A stretch of DNA of 64,000 nt from Trichormus_B sp936914905 (GCF_039871975.1 NZ_JBDPLL010000001.1); one strand, 5' to 3'. Shown: positions 49,381 through 59,780, counted from the stretch's first letter. Made by a program: numbers and translations. The notes: generated by a model not told the origin, from the sequence alone.

Positions 49381-49438
49381 TTTCACAGGAATAGGTGACG
49401 CATCTCTTATTACTCCTATGTTAATTTTTTTCTTTCAA

Positions 49439-49570
49439 GTAAGTAGGTAGACACAAATAAACAAAACTATGTAACAAAATATAAATTACTTGAAACCCTT
49501 GGGATTACTTGATTCCGCTTTGCTGCATTCGCCATGACATAGTTATAGATTTTTCAGCCCACCTACTTAC
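49439..49570. mobile_element. 132-bp MITE-like inverted repeat element
   Basis: The two ends read GTAAGTAGGTAGACACAAAT and (complement) GTAAGTAGGTGGGCTGAAAA; similarity extends over about 35 bases including AACTATGT on both arms. The first 10 bases are identical. There is no coding capacity. It looks like a miniature element; no target duplication is clear. Confidence 0.65.
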
Positions 49571-49645
49571 CACCTTCTATTGGTATCGGTTCTGATGTTG
49601 TAGCTGCCACATTAATGAAAGCACAAGCATAATTAGCTCTGCGGT

Positions 49646-51485
49646 TTAATTTTTCTTCAACAGCAATATATAAAAGGTACCTTGTTCATACAACATAAAT
49701 AACCCCAAGGCAATTAATATAAACGGGACTACAGCCTTACCATAACGACCTAAAAGAAAATCAATAGCAGCTTAACGACTTAATAAATAAGCAATACCAC
49801 AGCAAACCCCTACCATGCCTAAAAATACAGCGAAAATTTTTCCTAAACTGGCGAAATCTTGTCCAGCAAATAAGGTAATATCAATACTAGTATAAATACT
49901 AATATTGTCTCCTCCATTAGCAACTGTCATAGCCGCAACTTTATAAGTATTTGGATGCACAATACTCCATAAAACAGCAAATATGGGATTGGGATCTAAT
50001 AACTCTGCAAAATCAGTATTCACAGCTTGAATTTCTGTACTTTCCTCTTCCCTATTGAGTATTTGTTTAATACTAATAGCTATTGCTAAGAGTCCTAATA
50101 ATCCGATAAATTCTCGCCTGACAACAATATTGGGAGCATCCACTATTGGAAGATACACAAGTTTTAGGAGAAGATAAGGATAAACAAGTGTGGATTAGCA
50201 ACCATAAACCAGGATAAAAAAGAACGGCTCAAAGCCTGCTTAGAAGAATTGGCAAGATTGTGAGACAAAAGTCAGATAAGAGACTTGGAAGGCATAGAAA
50301 AAACAGTAAGGAGTCAAATATTAGAACTGGTAAGTCCAGAAATAGCTCTTTTTTTATGGAACAAACAACCGGAAGGAAAGTAGGTCAAACCAGGAAAGTC
50401 AAAACCTTGCTAGGAGAACTAAAACTAAGAGGTAAACAGTTGTAGAGACTGGGTTTGAAGCCAAGAAGTCGATTAAGTCCATTACTTCAAAAGTGCTGCT
50501 TGAGGCTATCAGCTAAGGAATCATATCAAAAAGCAGAAGTTGAAATTGAGTGAGGCATTAACAGGAGTAGAAGTTGGTCATAGGACGCAATAAAAACTAG
50601 TTGTAGAACAAGATTGGGCGCTACCACAAGCAAAATAAGCTGTCTGTGAAGTGAGCATGGATAGTGTAAAAGTATGACTGCGGGGCAAACCACAAGTAGG
50701 CTGCTACTGGCGAGACTATAAAACCGTTCGTCTACAAGGAATTTATTATGAGGTATTTTTGATGACAACCAATCATTAGTTGATTATGTTAATAGCCAGT
50801 CTTTGGTTAACCCCCGTGTCTGTTTGGCGGATGGTCATGATGGAGTTTGGAATTTAGTTAAACAGTTTGGAACTGAGAAATTCAAACCTTTGGAAATTTT
50901 GGATTGGTATCACCTCAAAGAGAATCTTTATAAGTTAGTGGTTCTTTAAAGGGTCTCCAAGCTGTTGAGAGTTTATTATGGCAAGGTCAGATAGAGCCAA
51001 TTCAAGCTTTATTTAATAGTTTTCGAGGCACACAAGTTAATAAGCTTTTCGAGATAACCGAAAAACATCGCACTCATATTATTAACTAAAGCTACTACCA
51101 AGCTGAACAAGTGTGTTCTATTGGTTCTGGATCTGTCGAATCTACTTTTAAACAGATTGGAGCAAGCACTAAAATTTCTGGCGCACAGTGGAATGTTGAA
51201 AGTGTCTAGCAAATCCTTTCCTTCGTTGTGCTGATCTCAATGGTTTGCTTGCTATTTGAGTCTTTCTGCCAAAACTCAATGCTCCCCAACTAAGCCACGA
51301 AGGAAACCTGGTAAGCTAAGGAGAATAATGGCAACAAAAGCAAGGTATCGACCTATAAAAATATGCCAACGGCAAAAATTACTATCTATATGTGAAAAAA
51401 ATAGTAGTAGAATACTAATATCGTCAATATTAGTGGGTGCAAAGGCAATGATACCTTGAGTAAGAGCTGTAATCAGACTATTCAT
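49646..51485 (-). pseudogene. CadD-like cation transporter copy A, split by ISKra4
   Basis: The N-terminal piece (51485 leftward) reads MNSLITALTQGIIAFAPTNIDDISILLLFF, with the family NIDD motif, then RWHIFIGRYLAF and SLPGFLRGLV. After the IS at 50132-51286 the frame continues REFIGLLGLLAIAISI, KVAAMTVANGGDNISIYT (ANGGDN motif), a TAA, and GRYGKAVVPFILIALGLFMLY. The joint rebuilds GLVVRREFIGLLG. CadD-type proteins export cadmium or similar ions. This copy is broken by the IS and at least one stop. Confidence 0.83.
50132..51286 (+). mobile_element. ISKra4-family insertion sequence, decayed
   Basis: The ends are inverted: GGGAGCATCC at 50132 and the complement of GGGAGCATTG at 51286. The + strand encodes an ISKra4-type transposase in pieces: QILELVSPEIALFLWNKQ, LTGVEVGHRTQ, EVSMDSVKV, CYWRDYKTVRLQGI, ADGHDGVWNLV, LEILDWYHLKENLYKL and IGSGSVESTFKQIGASTKIS. 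About ten stops are present. A target duplication is no longer exact (ACAACAATATT versus CAACTAAGC). It interrupts cadD copy A. Confidence 0.8.
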
Positions 51486-51674
51486 AGTAACGGTTTTTAA
51501 TATACCAATTATCAACATATCAATAATTTGTCATCTTAGATATGGTTTATAAATTAAATTTAAGGGTGCATTATAGCAACATTGAACTCACGACATTTGT
51601 AGATTGACTGTGGCTAATCCTCATTCTCTCAAATGCCCAAATCATTCCATAGCTATAACACACTCTACTTAAGG

Positions 51675-53300
51675 GCCACTAATATAGATGATTTTGTAAT
51701 TTTACTGATTCTTTTGCTTAAACAGATTATAATTTAGAACCTTAGCAAGTTGTTTTAGGTTAATATTTAGGTTTTACTATTCTTCTCATTCTCAGTTTAC
51801 CAGGTTTATTTAGTGGCTTGATTCTGCCTCCAACTTGGATTGGTTTATTAGGTTTAATTCCTGTTGCTATTGGTATCGGTAATTTGGTGAATAGGGAAAC
51901 AGATTCATTGTCTGAAGTTTAATCAGAAATAACACCATGTACAATCGACATTTCGCACTTCAATAAGTAGCATAGATAAACTACATTTATAGGTAATTCA
52001 GAACTATACTTTTTAAAAGTCCAGTAGCCATGAAAATATAAATTATGCACGTCAAAGTTCCAGCTTTCTTATTGTGTAAAAAAGCTAGTTAGACAACAAT
52101 ATTTAATTTGGTTTAATTTGAATTTCTTAATCACTTATGAAAATATAAGACTATGTAATACTTAATTAGAGATTTGAAAAGTAAGAAAATAAATAATACT
52201 TTTGACAAGCTGTAGGTAGGAATTGCAAAATTCAACAACGTTCCTTTATCAAGTTCAGAATCCTATGAACTCATTGTGTATTCAGAAAATGAATCCCTTG
52301 AAAATATAGGCCAGTTGCTTCAAGTCGGGGAACCCCCCCAACGAAGAGGCTCTGAAATATCCAATAATTCTTGTCATATATCATTTAGGCAATTATTATA
52401 CTCTCCATGGAAATGCAATGAGGTTGAATCTAAATGGGAACATTTGGTTGCTACTCCATATTTCTTTAGTACTTCTAAGGCGATTATTAGGAATAATTAA
52501 GTTAATCCATATTTGGATAGCTTATCCATTACTCTACTTATTTTATCATCATTTAAATCTTCGCCTTCAATTCCCGCTCCTAATAAATGTTCTATAGCTT
52601 TTTCCTCAAGTTTTTGAGGAAATAAATATAATGGTCTCCATACAAAACCTGGTCCATTCAGAATGATTGCTTTGACTATTTATCCTCTATTCACTTTCTC
52701 TCTACTATCTATTAAGAATATATCATTGATTTTTTCTACAATTCCTATCTGATCTATTATTCCTAAGTGCTCCAAGTTATTACTCTAAAACTCTTCTTTT
52801 TGGGAATTCATATTTTTGGGTATTTTTATTTAATCCAGGCTCATTTACATTCATTTTCTCCTCTTTTATCCTGAATTTATTATCAATACTTACTAGTTCC
52901 AAATTGTTGGCAATTTTTATTGTATTGTCTATTTTTCTACTACTTAAATTATGTGTTAACTACAACTACGTAGCTTAATGAACTGCAAAATCTGGACTAC
53001 ATCATCGAACAACAATATTTTTTAAATTTACAAATTCACACTGTTGCACTGATAAATATTGCTAATGGCAGTGATAATATTAGCGTTTATGTACCTTTAT
53101 TCTCTAGCACTAAAAAATTATCTAATTTTTTAGCAATAATCACTGTATTTTTTCTTCTATTATCAGTTTGGTGTTATGCAGCATATAAATTAACCCACTA
53201 GGAGAAAATAGCCAATCTTTCAACCAAGCATGGTAATTATCTTGCGCCTTTTGTTCTGATGGGTTTAGGGGCTGTAATTGTCTTGAAAAGTCAGGCTTAA
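51675..53300 (+). pseudogene. CadD-like cation transporter copy B, interrupted
   Basis: N-terminal pieces on the + strand read ATNIDDFVILLILLLK, then in another frame YLGFTILLILSLPGLFSGLILPPTWIGLL, GLIPVAIGIGNLVNRE to 51922. The C-terminal half reappears at about 53031: TVALINIANGSDNISVYVPLFSS, LSVWCYAAYKLTH, a TAG, and APFVLMGLGAVIVLKSQA to 53300. Between them lies IS1634-type DNA. The gene was transcribed away from copy A with a shared promoter spacer, so the two are a divergent paralogous pair, both dead. Confidence 0.75.
51923..53030 (-). mobile_element. IS1634-family remnant inside cadD copy B
   Basis: On the minus strand from about 52855: NNLEHLGIIDQIGIVEKIND, VKAIILNGPGFVWRPLYLFP, KAIEHLLGAGIEGEDLNDDK, VMDKLSKYGL and VLKKYGVATKCSHLDSTSLHF. 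This is the N-terminal part of an IS1634 transposase with four stops; the DDE core is absent. Exact ends and target duplication could not be found, so the limits given are those of the gap in the host gene. About 400 bases (51940-52360) are unassigned. Confidence 0.65.
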
Positions 53301-53319
53301 AGTCCGATTTAACTCCTTG

Positions 53320-54327
53320 CTAGTTGTATTTGTTTCTTGGTTTTAGTGAAAAGAAATTGATCAATGACTTAACTTGTGTTAACCATTCACTTTCTTCTGG
53401 GTCTTTAAAGAGCGTCGTGCTGAGGTAACGTTCACCAAAGCTAGGCTGCACCATAACTATCAATTTATCGGCGTTTTCTGGACGCTTGGTAATTTGTAAC
53501 GCCGCATATAAAGCGACTCCAGCAGGAATTGCTGATAGCAAACCTTCTTCTTTTGCTAAACGCCAACTGTAGGAAATTGCTTGTTCATCTGTAACTTGAA
53601 TTACTTCATCTACGAGTTCTGAACGGTAAATAGCGGGAATAAATCCGGGTCCGATACCTTGAATTTTGTGTAGACCTGGTTTACCCCCTACTAATAGTAG
53701 ACTATTGACTGGTTTAACTGCCACTGCTTGCAAACTTAGTTTGCGTTGTTTAATAACTTCGGAAATACCTCTAATTGTTCCCCTAGTCGCTACTCCAGGG
53801 AAGAGAATATCAACTTCTTCATCTGTATCGTTCCAAATTTCTTCAGCGGTGGTCCGAGCATGAATTTGGGGGTTAGCAGGATTGCTAAACTGTTAAGCAT
53901 TGGGGATTCTGGCAACAATTTCTGTAGCTTTGGCGATAGCACCTCGCATTCGTCCTACCCCTGGTGTTAACTGCAATTGCGCCCCATAAGCCCTCAACAT
54001 TAGTCTTCTTTCCTGACTCATGGTATCTGGCATTGTTCAAATTAAACGGTAGCCTTTAGCAGCTGCAACCATAGCTAAAGCAATTCTAGTATTCCCAGAA
54101 GTCGGCTCAACTAAAATAGTTTTACCAGGAATAATCAAGCTTTTTGCTTCTGCTATTTCCACCATGCTTACGCCAATTTTATCCTTGACAGAAGCCGCAG
54201 GATTCATACTTTCTAATTTGAAAAAAGTTAATGGCAATGTTTCCCAAGTTTGGGGAATTTTGTTTAACTGCACTAACGGAGTATTCCCAACTAACTAGGT
54301 GATATTGTTTGCTATTCGCATCATCAT
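53320..54327 (-). pseudogene. cysK: Cysteine synthase A, three nonsense mutations
   Basis: A single frame of 336 codons from ATG 54327 to 53320. It shows LVGNTPLVQLNKI, NPAASVKDKIGV (the PLP Lys), VEPTSGNTRIALA (PLP phosphate and substrate loop), TMPDTMSQERRLMLRAYGA and KIQGIGPGFIP. Three stops: TAG after ANNIT, TGA after GYRLI, TAA after RIPNA. Also, the usual VAGVGTGGT glycine loop reads FPGVATRGT, suggesting further decay. The enzyme would make cysteine from O-acetylserine and sulfide. It follows the broken Rrf2 gene by 12 bases, as an operon. Confidence 0.88.
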
Positions 54328-54339
54328 ACCTCTTAATTA

Positions 54340-54822
54340 CTAAATGTAATACATGGGACTATTCTGAGCGCGAGCTTCTCTTTCCTGGCACAAATCTTGG
54401 AGTTTATAGCCGCGTAGCACTTCAATAGAAGCCGCATTAGCTTGTTCCGAAATTTCCAGAACCAAAGTCTTTTCTATGGTTGGAGTCTCAGAATTTTCTT
54501 TTTCTTTGCGTTCCCCTTCTACCAATGTGACTATTTCTAGCAAGGTAATCTGCCAAGGTTCACGCACTAAAAGGAAACCATCTTTTGAGCCACGCTGACT
54601 CTGCACCACACCCCCACGTCACAAGTTAGTGAGAATCTGTTCTATATAGCGTTCTGGTATAGGTTGCTTGGCAGCAATCTCGTTCATAGTCAGAGGAACT
54701 TTTTTATCGTGGTGAGTGGCTAGTTCTAACAGTACCAATAGTGCATATGCCACTTTGGCAGAAAGATCCAGAAGAGCGTAGCTTTGGCTATTCAAGTCCG
54801 TATTTAGAATACTACTGTACAT
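54340..54822 (-). pseudogene. Rrf2-family transcription regulator, one nonsense mutation
   Basis: One frame of 160 codons: LSAKVAYALLVLLELATHHD, then VPLTMNEIAAKQPIPERYIEQIL (winged helix), TGA at 54619-54621 in NL-stop-RGGVVQSQRGS, and FLLVREPWQITLLEIVTLVEG. The family has RRGGVV there, so CGA to TGA is likely. Rrf2 proteins of this type (CymR/IscR-like) regulate cysteine or Fe-S genes. It lacks the Cys triad of IscR, fitting a CymR-like role for the cysK gene 12 bases downstream. Confidence 0.85.
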
Positions 54823-55128
54823 TGATAGACTTAATAGTATTTATACGAAAATGGTTTCCTTTTAAATCTTAAATCTGATATTATCCCACTTATATTAATA
54901 AACCATCATACATCCATCGATTTACCGTACTTTATACACATATTTCTTAAAATAGCTTCATCTTTCGTAGTAATTAGAGCAGAAGTCATATAGCAAAAGG
55001 GGAGCAAGGGAGAAATAAATTCTTCTTATTCTTCTGAATTCCTTGTTTCTGGAAAGAGATTTGGATAGCTTTTTAGAGCCAAAACATTATATACTACGGT
55101 TAGTACATCGGAAAAACAATTAATACTG
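54823..55128. other. Divergent spacer between Rrf2-cysK and the Crp gene
   Basis: No gene. It must hold the promoters of the leftward cysteine operon and the rightward Crp-family regulator; I cannot assign a binding site. Confidence 0.5.
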
Positions 55129-55716
55129 ATGTCAGTATATACAGGTCTGACTCAATCATCTATTAACAGTAATCGCCAACATTTCCCCAGGCGATCGCTC
55201 TTACGGATAAAAAAAAATGCTCTATGGCAAATAGAAAACGGCTTTGTGTTGACTTACACTTATTTAGAAGACGGTACCACAGTAGCTTTAGGATTATGGG
55301 GTCCAGGTGATGTAGTGGGTGAACCCTTATCGAAAATGAAACCATATCAAATGGAATGTTTAACCACAGTAGAAGCAACAATTTTAGCTGTGGATAATTG
55401 GTATCAACTCACAGATACTTTACTTCACCATATCCACCGAGCGGAAGAATTAATGCTGATTCGGAGCCATAAAAAAGTAGAAGCCATGCTGATTCAACTA
55501 TTAGCATGGTTATCAAAAAAGTTTGGCTCCCAAGTAGAACAAGGAAGATTAATAGATATGCGTCTGACACATGAAGACTTAGCAGCACTAATCAGTTCTA
55601 CTCGTGTTACCATAACTCGTCTGCTGGGACAATTAGAACAAGAAGGATTGATTGATCGACTGTCTTTGAATCGGATTGTAGTTCGACAAGAAGATATTTG
55701 GTATTATGAAATTTGA
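55129..55716 (+). CDS. Crp/Fnr-family transcription regulator
   Basis: 195 residues. The shortened cyclic-nucleotide-like beta roll (LEDGTTVALGLWGPGDVVGEPL) lacks the canonical cAMP phosphate cassette, and the C-terminal winged helix LTHEDLAALISSTRVTITRLLGQLEQEGLI is the Crp-type HTH. The effector is unknown. Its divergent position next to an Rrf2-cysK operon resembles cyanobacterial sulfur regulators such as CysR, but this is inference. The frame is intact, in contrast to the decayed neighbours. Confidence 0.88.
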   Translation: MSVYTGLTQSSINSNRQHFPRRSLLRIKKNALWQIENGFVLTYTYLEDGTTVALGLWGPGDVVGEPLSKMKPYQMECLTTVEATILAVDNWYQLTDTLLHHIHRAEELMLIRSHKKVEAMLIQLLAWLSKKFGSQVEQGRLIDMRLTHEDLAALISSTRVTITRLLGQLEQEGLIDRLSLNRIVVRQEDIWYYEI

Positions 55717-55726
55717 TGTAAGAATT

Positions 55727-55747
55727 CAGGAGTCAGGAGTCAGGAGT
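55727..55747. repeat. CAGGAGT heptad, three tandem copies
   Basis: CAGGAGT three times just after the Crp gene. The complement (ACTCCTG) occurs near 10510, 24200 and 26454, so this is a dispersed heptad family. Confidence 0.88.
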
Positions 55748-55808
55748 TAGAATGTTTGAGAAATTAGTTAATTACCAAATAGGTATTTTTGGCCTTAGCC
55801 TGAAGACA

Positions 55809-55850
55809 AAAGCCTTGCAGCAAAAGGTTTTACTTTTGCTGCAAGGCTTT
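55809..55850. terminator. Bidirectional terminator, perfect 18-base stem
   Basis: AAAGCCTTGCAGCAAAAG at 55809-55826 pairs exactly with 55833-55850 around a 6-base loop. It lies between the converging Crp gene and the crtH relic and ends with T-rich sequence on both sides. Confidence 0.88.
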
Positions 55851-57098
55851 GTGATCAAATTTTGGATTAAAATTTATAGTCCCAAATCCACAGCAATACG
55901 ATGAGCGCAAGCAAAGCCACAAAAAGCCACTACATTTAAACCCTGATCCGGAAATGTTCTATCCCGCACACAATAGAGATATAGCTGTACGATTAAAAGG
56001 TATTCCCAATAATCCCCGAACTTATGCTTGGGTATCGGTCCATAGCTGCCATCTATGCGACCTAAAAAGCGACGATGACTAAGCGGTGTTCCCACTTCCA
56101 GATAATCCAAGCTAGCATATAAAGTAGGAAAAATGTTTTCCAATCTTTGAATTATTTTCGCTGCTGTTTGTTCTTTCTTTTGTTCATATTCAGTCGGTGT
56201 CAGCTCCTGCCAATCAGCAATCCCAGCAGGTGTAAAAGCATGAATAATGTGGTATCCTTGATAAGCTAAATCTGCGTCAAGCAGGGTAGGAATAGAAACG
56301 AAAATTGTCCCTTCCGCTAACTCCATATTTTGCGAATCTTCCACCAAAATGTGATGACATTCTCTATTAGCCTGTAAAATAGACGCTTTTATGCCGATAT
56401 GTAAACTTAAAAGACTGGGCTATTTTTTATATCTTTAGTTACTATATTTTCTTATTTGATGGCATTCTTGCTGATAGTAGTACTTTTTCAAAAGTATGCC
56501 ATGTCGTAGCGTTAGATACAATCCGTTTACCATAATAAACTTTACAAGTTTACCACTCGCTAATTGTACACCAATAGCTTGCCCTTATTCAGTGAGAATT
56601 TTGTCACTCTAGCTTGGTATTGAATTTGACTACCAGCTTTTTCTAAACCCTCTGCTAATTTTTGAGCAATTTTTCCTACTCCACCTTCAGGATAATTAAC
56701 TCCACCATAATGTCGATCAGAAAAAACCATCCCTGCATTAATTATGGGTATCATGTCCGCTGGAACTACAGACCAGCAATAACACTCAGTATGAATAAAC
56801 TTTAATAATAAAGGATCTTTAATATAGCGCCGCGCCACATCTGCCACATTTTGGGGTAAATATTTAGCTAAACCAAGACAAGCTAGAGGATTTTGGTAAA
56901 ATACCCCCAGTACATACCGTGGTTATTCTACTGATAAGAGTTCTATATTATTCAGGCACTATATTATTCAGGCAATTGAAAACTTCTTGACATTCGTCAT
57001 AAAAGCAGCTAATCCCTTTGGCTTAATGGGGAAAATAATTAATCAGATTTTGCAAGAACTTTTCATAATCTTGTTCAACCTTCAAATCTAAACCGTTA

Positions 57099-57879
57099 GG
57101 AAAGTCGATTAAATAAGGTGTAAGAGTGCCAATAAGATCTATACAGAAGAAGGGTAGATGGAGAACTGGTAGATGATGGGCCCTGACCCTGGTGAAATTG
57201 AAGTTAAAATGGAAGGATACTATAAGTCTTTGTCAGAGAAGGATGGCCGTATATGGGCGGCCATTGAAGCCCTAAAAATAGGGTAAGGCGGGCAGGCATA
57301 GATCCGCGGCTTACTGTTATGCCATCACGAAATCTGAAAGTTGGGCTTGGGGGAACTTGAGGAAGAAAAGGTGGTTGACCAGGNNNNNNNNNNNNNNNNN
57401 NNNNNNNNNNNNNNNNNNNNNNNNNNNNNNNNNNNNNNNNNNNNNNNNNNNNNNNNNNNNNNNNNNNNNNNNNNNNNNNNNNNTCTGATGTAATGGGGTC
57501 CCTAGCAATAACTCTCCCTATTACATCTTCACACAGGACTTACAGGCCTTAGTTAATGAACTGGCTATCGAAATTCCCATCCCTCATTATCCCCCCTACA
57601 GCTCCAAGTACAATCCCATTGGGCATCGTTTCTTTCCTCATATTTCTCCTGTGTCAGGGGCTGATTTTTGAGAGTGTCCAGACTGTAAAAGACCTCATGG
57701 AACGGCAACCACCTAAACTGGACTTAAACTCTTGACGACCATTCTCTATAAAACCTATCAAACCGGCCGAAAAGTGGCTTTTGACTTCAAATCAAATCTG
57801 AAGATTGTTTTTGATGAATTCTTACCCCAATGGAATTACACCCCTAAACCACAGTTACAGGTTATTTCATCCACTATCC
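57099..57879 (+). mobile_element. ISAzo13-family insertion sequence in crtH (gap inside)
   Basis: The ends are inverted: GGAAAGTCGATTAAATAAGG at 57099 and the complement of GGATAGTGGATGAAATAACC ending at 57879. A TTA target duplication flanks it (57096-57098 and 57880-57882); removing IS and one TTA restores CTGCCTAACGGTTTA, i.e. HLPNGL of CrtH. The transposase has the N-terminus GPDPGEIEVKMEGYYKSLSE and after the gap the C-terminal part YPPYSSKYNPIGH, YKTYQTGRKVAFDFK and DEFLPQWNYTPKPQ, with stops. Confidence 0.88.
57384..57483. other. Assembly gap (100 N) inside ISAzo13
   Basis: Exactly 100 N of unknown true size, in the middle of a repeated transposase; the other copy at 48873-49380 explains why assembly failed here. 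Confidence 0.97.
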
Positions 57880-58178
57880 TTAGGCAGATGATAGTGAATC
57901 TGTACGGCATCATGAATTGTTTCTAGGTTGACATTAACTGCTTCTAAGGCACAGGTAAGTAAGTTGGTTGTACCTTTTTCCCCAAATCCAAAAATCATTG
58001 ATGCACCAACATCAAATGTATATCCTTGACTTTGAAAATATCGAGCACTACTACCGGGAATTAGATAACGTTCCAGAATTAAAACTTTAGCTCCTTTTGC
58101 TGCTAACTGGGTAGCTGTTACTAAACCACCAATGCAAGAACCGATAACAATAACATCAAATAATTCGTAATTCATCAC

Positions 58179-58712
58179 AAGTGGAAATAAGGAACAGGGA
58201 TTAGGGTTAAAAGTATCTTAAGTATATGTCTTTGTTTATTTGGTTTTACTAACCAATTTATAGGTCTGACGCACCCTACTAATATGCCAATTGCGTAACT
58301 CCTGTAATGGAGAAAAAAAATGTAGTTCCAGACGCGCAAAGCCGAAAATACAAGGTCCAGATTTTAAACCCCTAATTTTAATTAGGGCGTTCCCCACATC
58401 CTACACCCCTTTCATGACTGACTACTTACAAAAAAGAGGGACAAGCCTGCTACCGCTGGCCAATCCCGTCTGTCGATCCTTTAAAGAGAGGAGAACACTG
58501 TATAGCAGTATAGCCTTGGTTGAGAATATATGTCAACTACTAATGCTAAAGATTAGCAATAAAAACTGCAATCACTAGAAATCAAATTGGCAGCAGCATT
58601 ACTTAGTAGCCCAATTTAAAATCTCAAATCCAAAATTGGTATCAGCCATAATCCGAAAAGAGTATGATGGTTGTTCAGTTCCTATATAACTAAAAGCAGC
58701 CCATTTCTTGCT
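58179..58712. other. Intergenic region upstream of upp
   Basis: About 530 bases without a convincing gene. There is a small inverted repeat CCCCTAATTTTAATTAGGG near 58369-58387. A chance frame at 58291-58578 has no protein-like composition. Confidence 0.5.
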
Positions 58713-59363
58713 ATGACTCAACAATTGCTTGTTTATGTTCCACCCCATCCCCTAATCAAGCACTGGCTGGCAGTAGCTCGTGATGTGGCTACACCTTCAG
58801 TATTATTTCGTTCTGCCATTAGTGAGTTGGGACGATGGTTAACTTATGAAGCCGCAAGAGATTGGTTGCCGACGCAAGAAACCGCCGTTGAGAGTCCCTT
58901 ATCCGCTTGTCCAGCGACTTTGATTGATCCACAAGTACCTATGGCAGTTGTACCGATTCTTCGGGCTGGGTTAGGGTTATTAGAGGGAGCGCAGACGGTG
59001 GTGCCCTTGGCAAAAATTTATCATTTGGGTTTGGTAAGAAATGAAGAAACTTTAGAACCCTCTTGTTATTTAAATAAACTGCCAGACAAATTTGATCCAG
59101 AAACAAGGGTGTTAATTACTGATCCAATGTTGGCTACAGGAGGGTCTATAATGGCAGCAATGGCAGAATTGACACAAAGAGGTGTTGATCCAGCGTTGAT
59201 CAGAATTGTGTGTGTGGTAGCTGCTCCACCAGCATTGCAAAAATTGAGTGGAGCTTATCCTGGTCTAACAGTCTACAGCGCCACTATTGATGGAACAGTC
59301 AACAAGCAGGGGTTTATTGTGCCGGGATTGGGAGATGCTGGTGATCGCATCTTTGGGACTTAA
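58713..59363 (+). CDS. upp: Uracil phosphoribosyltransferase
   Basis: 216 residues from MTQQLLVYVPPHPLIK (58713; an upstream in-frame start at 58671 adds an unlikely leader). PLMAVVPILRAGLGLLEGA-type sequence (here PMAVVPILRAGLGL) and the PRPP loop VLITDPMLATGGSIMAA are diagnostic. The C-terminal FIVPGLGDAGDRIFGT forms the uracil site. It salvages uracil to UMP. Complete and typical. Confidence 0.95.
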   Translation: MTQQLLVYVPPHPLIKHWLAVARDVATPSVLFRSAISELGRWLTYEAARDWLPTQETAVESPLSACPATLIDPQVPMAVVPILRAGLGLLEGAQTVVPLAKIYHLGLVRNEETLEPSCYLNKLPDKFDPETRVLITDPMLATGGSIMAAMAELTQRGVDPALIRIVCVVAAPPALQKLSGAYPGLTVYSATIDGTVNKQGFIVPGLGDAGDRIFGT

Positions 59364-59438
59364 GCTAGGATTCAGAAAGAACAGGAAGATAGCTTAAATA
59401 CAAAAGAAAGTGTGCAGACTTCTGGAAGGCGGTAAAAT

Positions 59439-59780
59439 ATGAGTCAGCGTGATGGTTTTGCTAGTGGTTTTTTACTTGGAACAATTGTTGGTGGTGTAGT
59501 TGGTGGGGTTTTGGGTGCTGTGCTGGCATCTAGTCGAGATACGATGGATCAAGAGACAGAAATCAATAATGGCTCCCTTGAAGCCAATAAAGTAGCAGTA
59601 AGAAGAAGGCAAATGAGAGCCGTAGCTAATGAGGGATTAGAAATGGAAACGGCACGGCAATCACTAGAAGATAAAATTGCTCAACTCAATGCCACAATTG
59701 ATGATGTACGCAACCAGTTAGGGAATATCAATGGCACCTCATCCCAGTCAGTTGAACGTTCTCTCTCCCAAGACTCCTAA
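59439..59780 (+). CDS. YtxH-like small membrane protein
   Basis: 113 residues: one N-terminal glycine-rich membrane helix (GFLLGTIVGGVVGGVLGAVLA) followed by a charged helical domain with a heptad pattern (ETARQSLEDKIAQLNATIDD). This matches the YtxH / gas-vesicle-like small membrane proteins common in cyanobacteria; function unknown. Start supported by a GGAAGG upstream. It lies 75 bases after upp on the same strand. Confidence 0.75.
   Translation: MSQRDGFASGFLLGTIVGGVVGGVLGAVLASSRDTMDQETEINNGSLEANKVAVRRRQMRAVANEGLEMETARQSLEDKIAQLNATIDDVRNQLGNINGTSSQSVERSLSQDS

Larger units (their letters stand above)
55874..58178 (-). pseudogene. crtH: Carotenoid isomerase (CrtH/CRTISO), split by ISAzo13 and decayed
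   Basis: The start MNYELFDVIVIGSCIGGLVT (FAD dinucleotide fold) runs to VQIHYHLP, where an IS sits. The gene resumes NGLDLKVEQDYEKF, then ISCFYDECQEVFNCLN (deletion and stops), DVARRYIKDPLLLKF, ECYCWSVVPADM, NYPEGGVGKIAQKL, and in the C-part ASILQANRECHHIL, TIFVSIPTLLDADL and NVVAFCGFACAHRIAVDLGL. Near KHKFGD two opposite frame changes scramble RGLLGIPFNRTAI. CrtH converts poly-cis lycopene to all-trans for carotene synthesis; light can do this partly without enzyme. The copy is inactive. Confidence 0.88.

Noticed and set aside
52276..52500. Rightward 74-codon frame starting MYSENESL
   Set aside because: Its second half overlaps the IS1634 transposase on the other strand and the first half has no known relatives; too weak to annotate as a gene.
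58291..58578. Rightward 95-codon frame upstream of upp
   Set aside because: Protein-like composition and family resemblance are lacking; it reads through a small inverted repeat.
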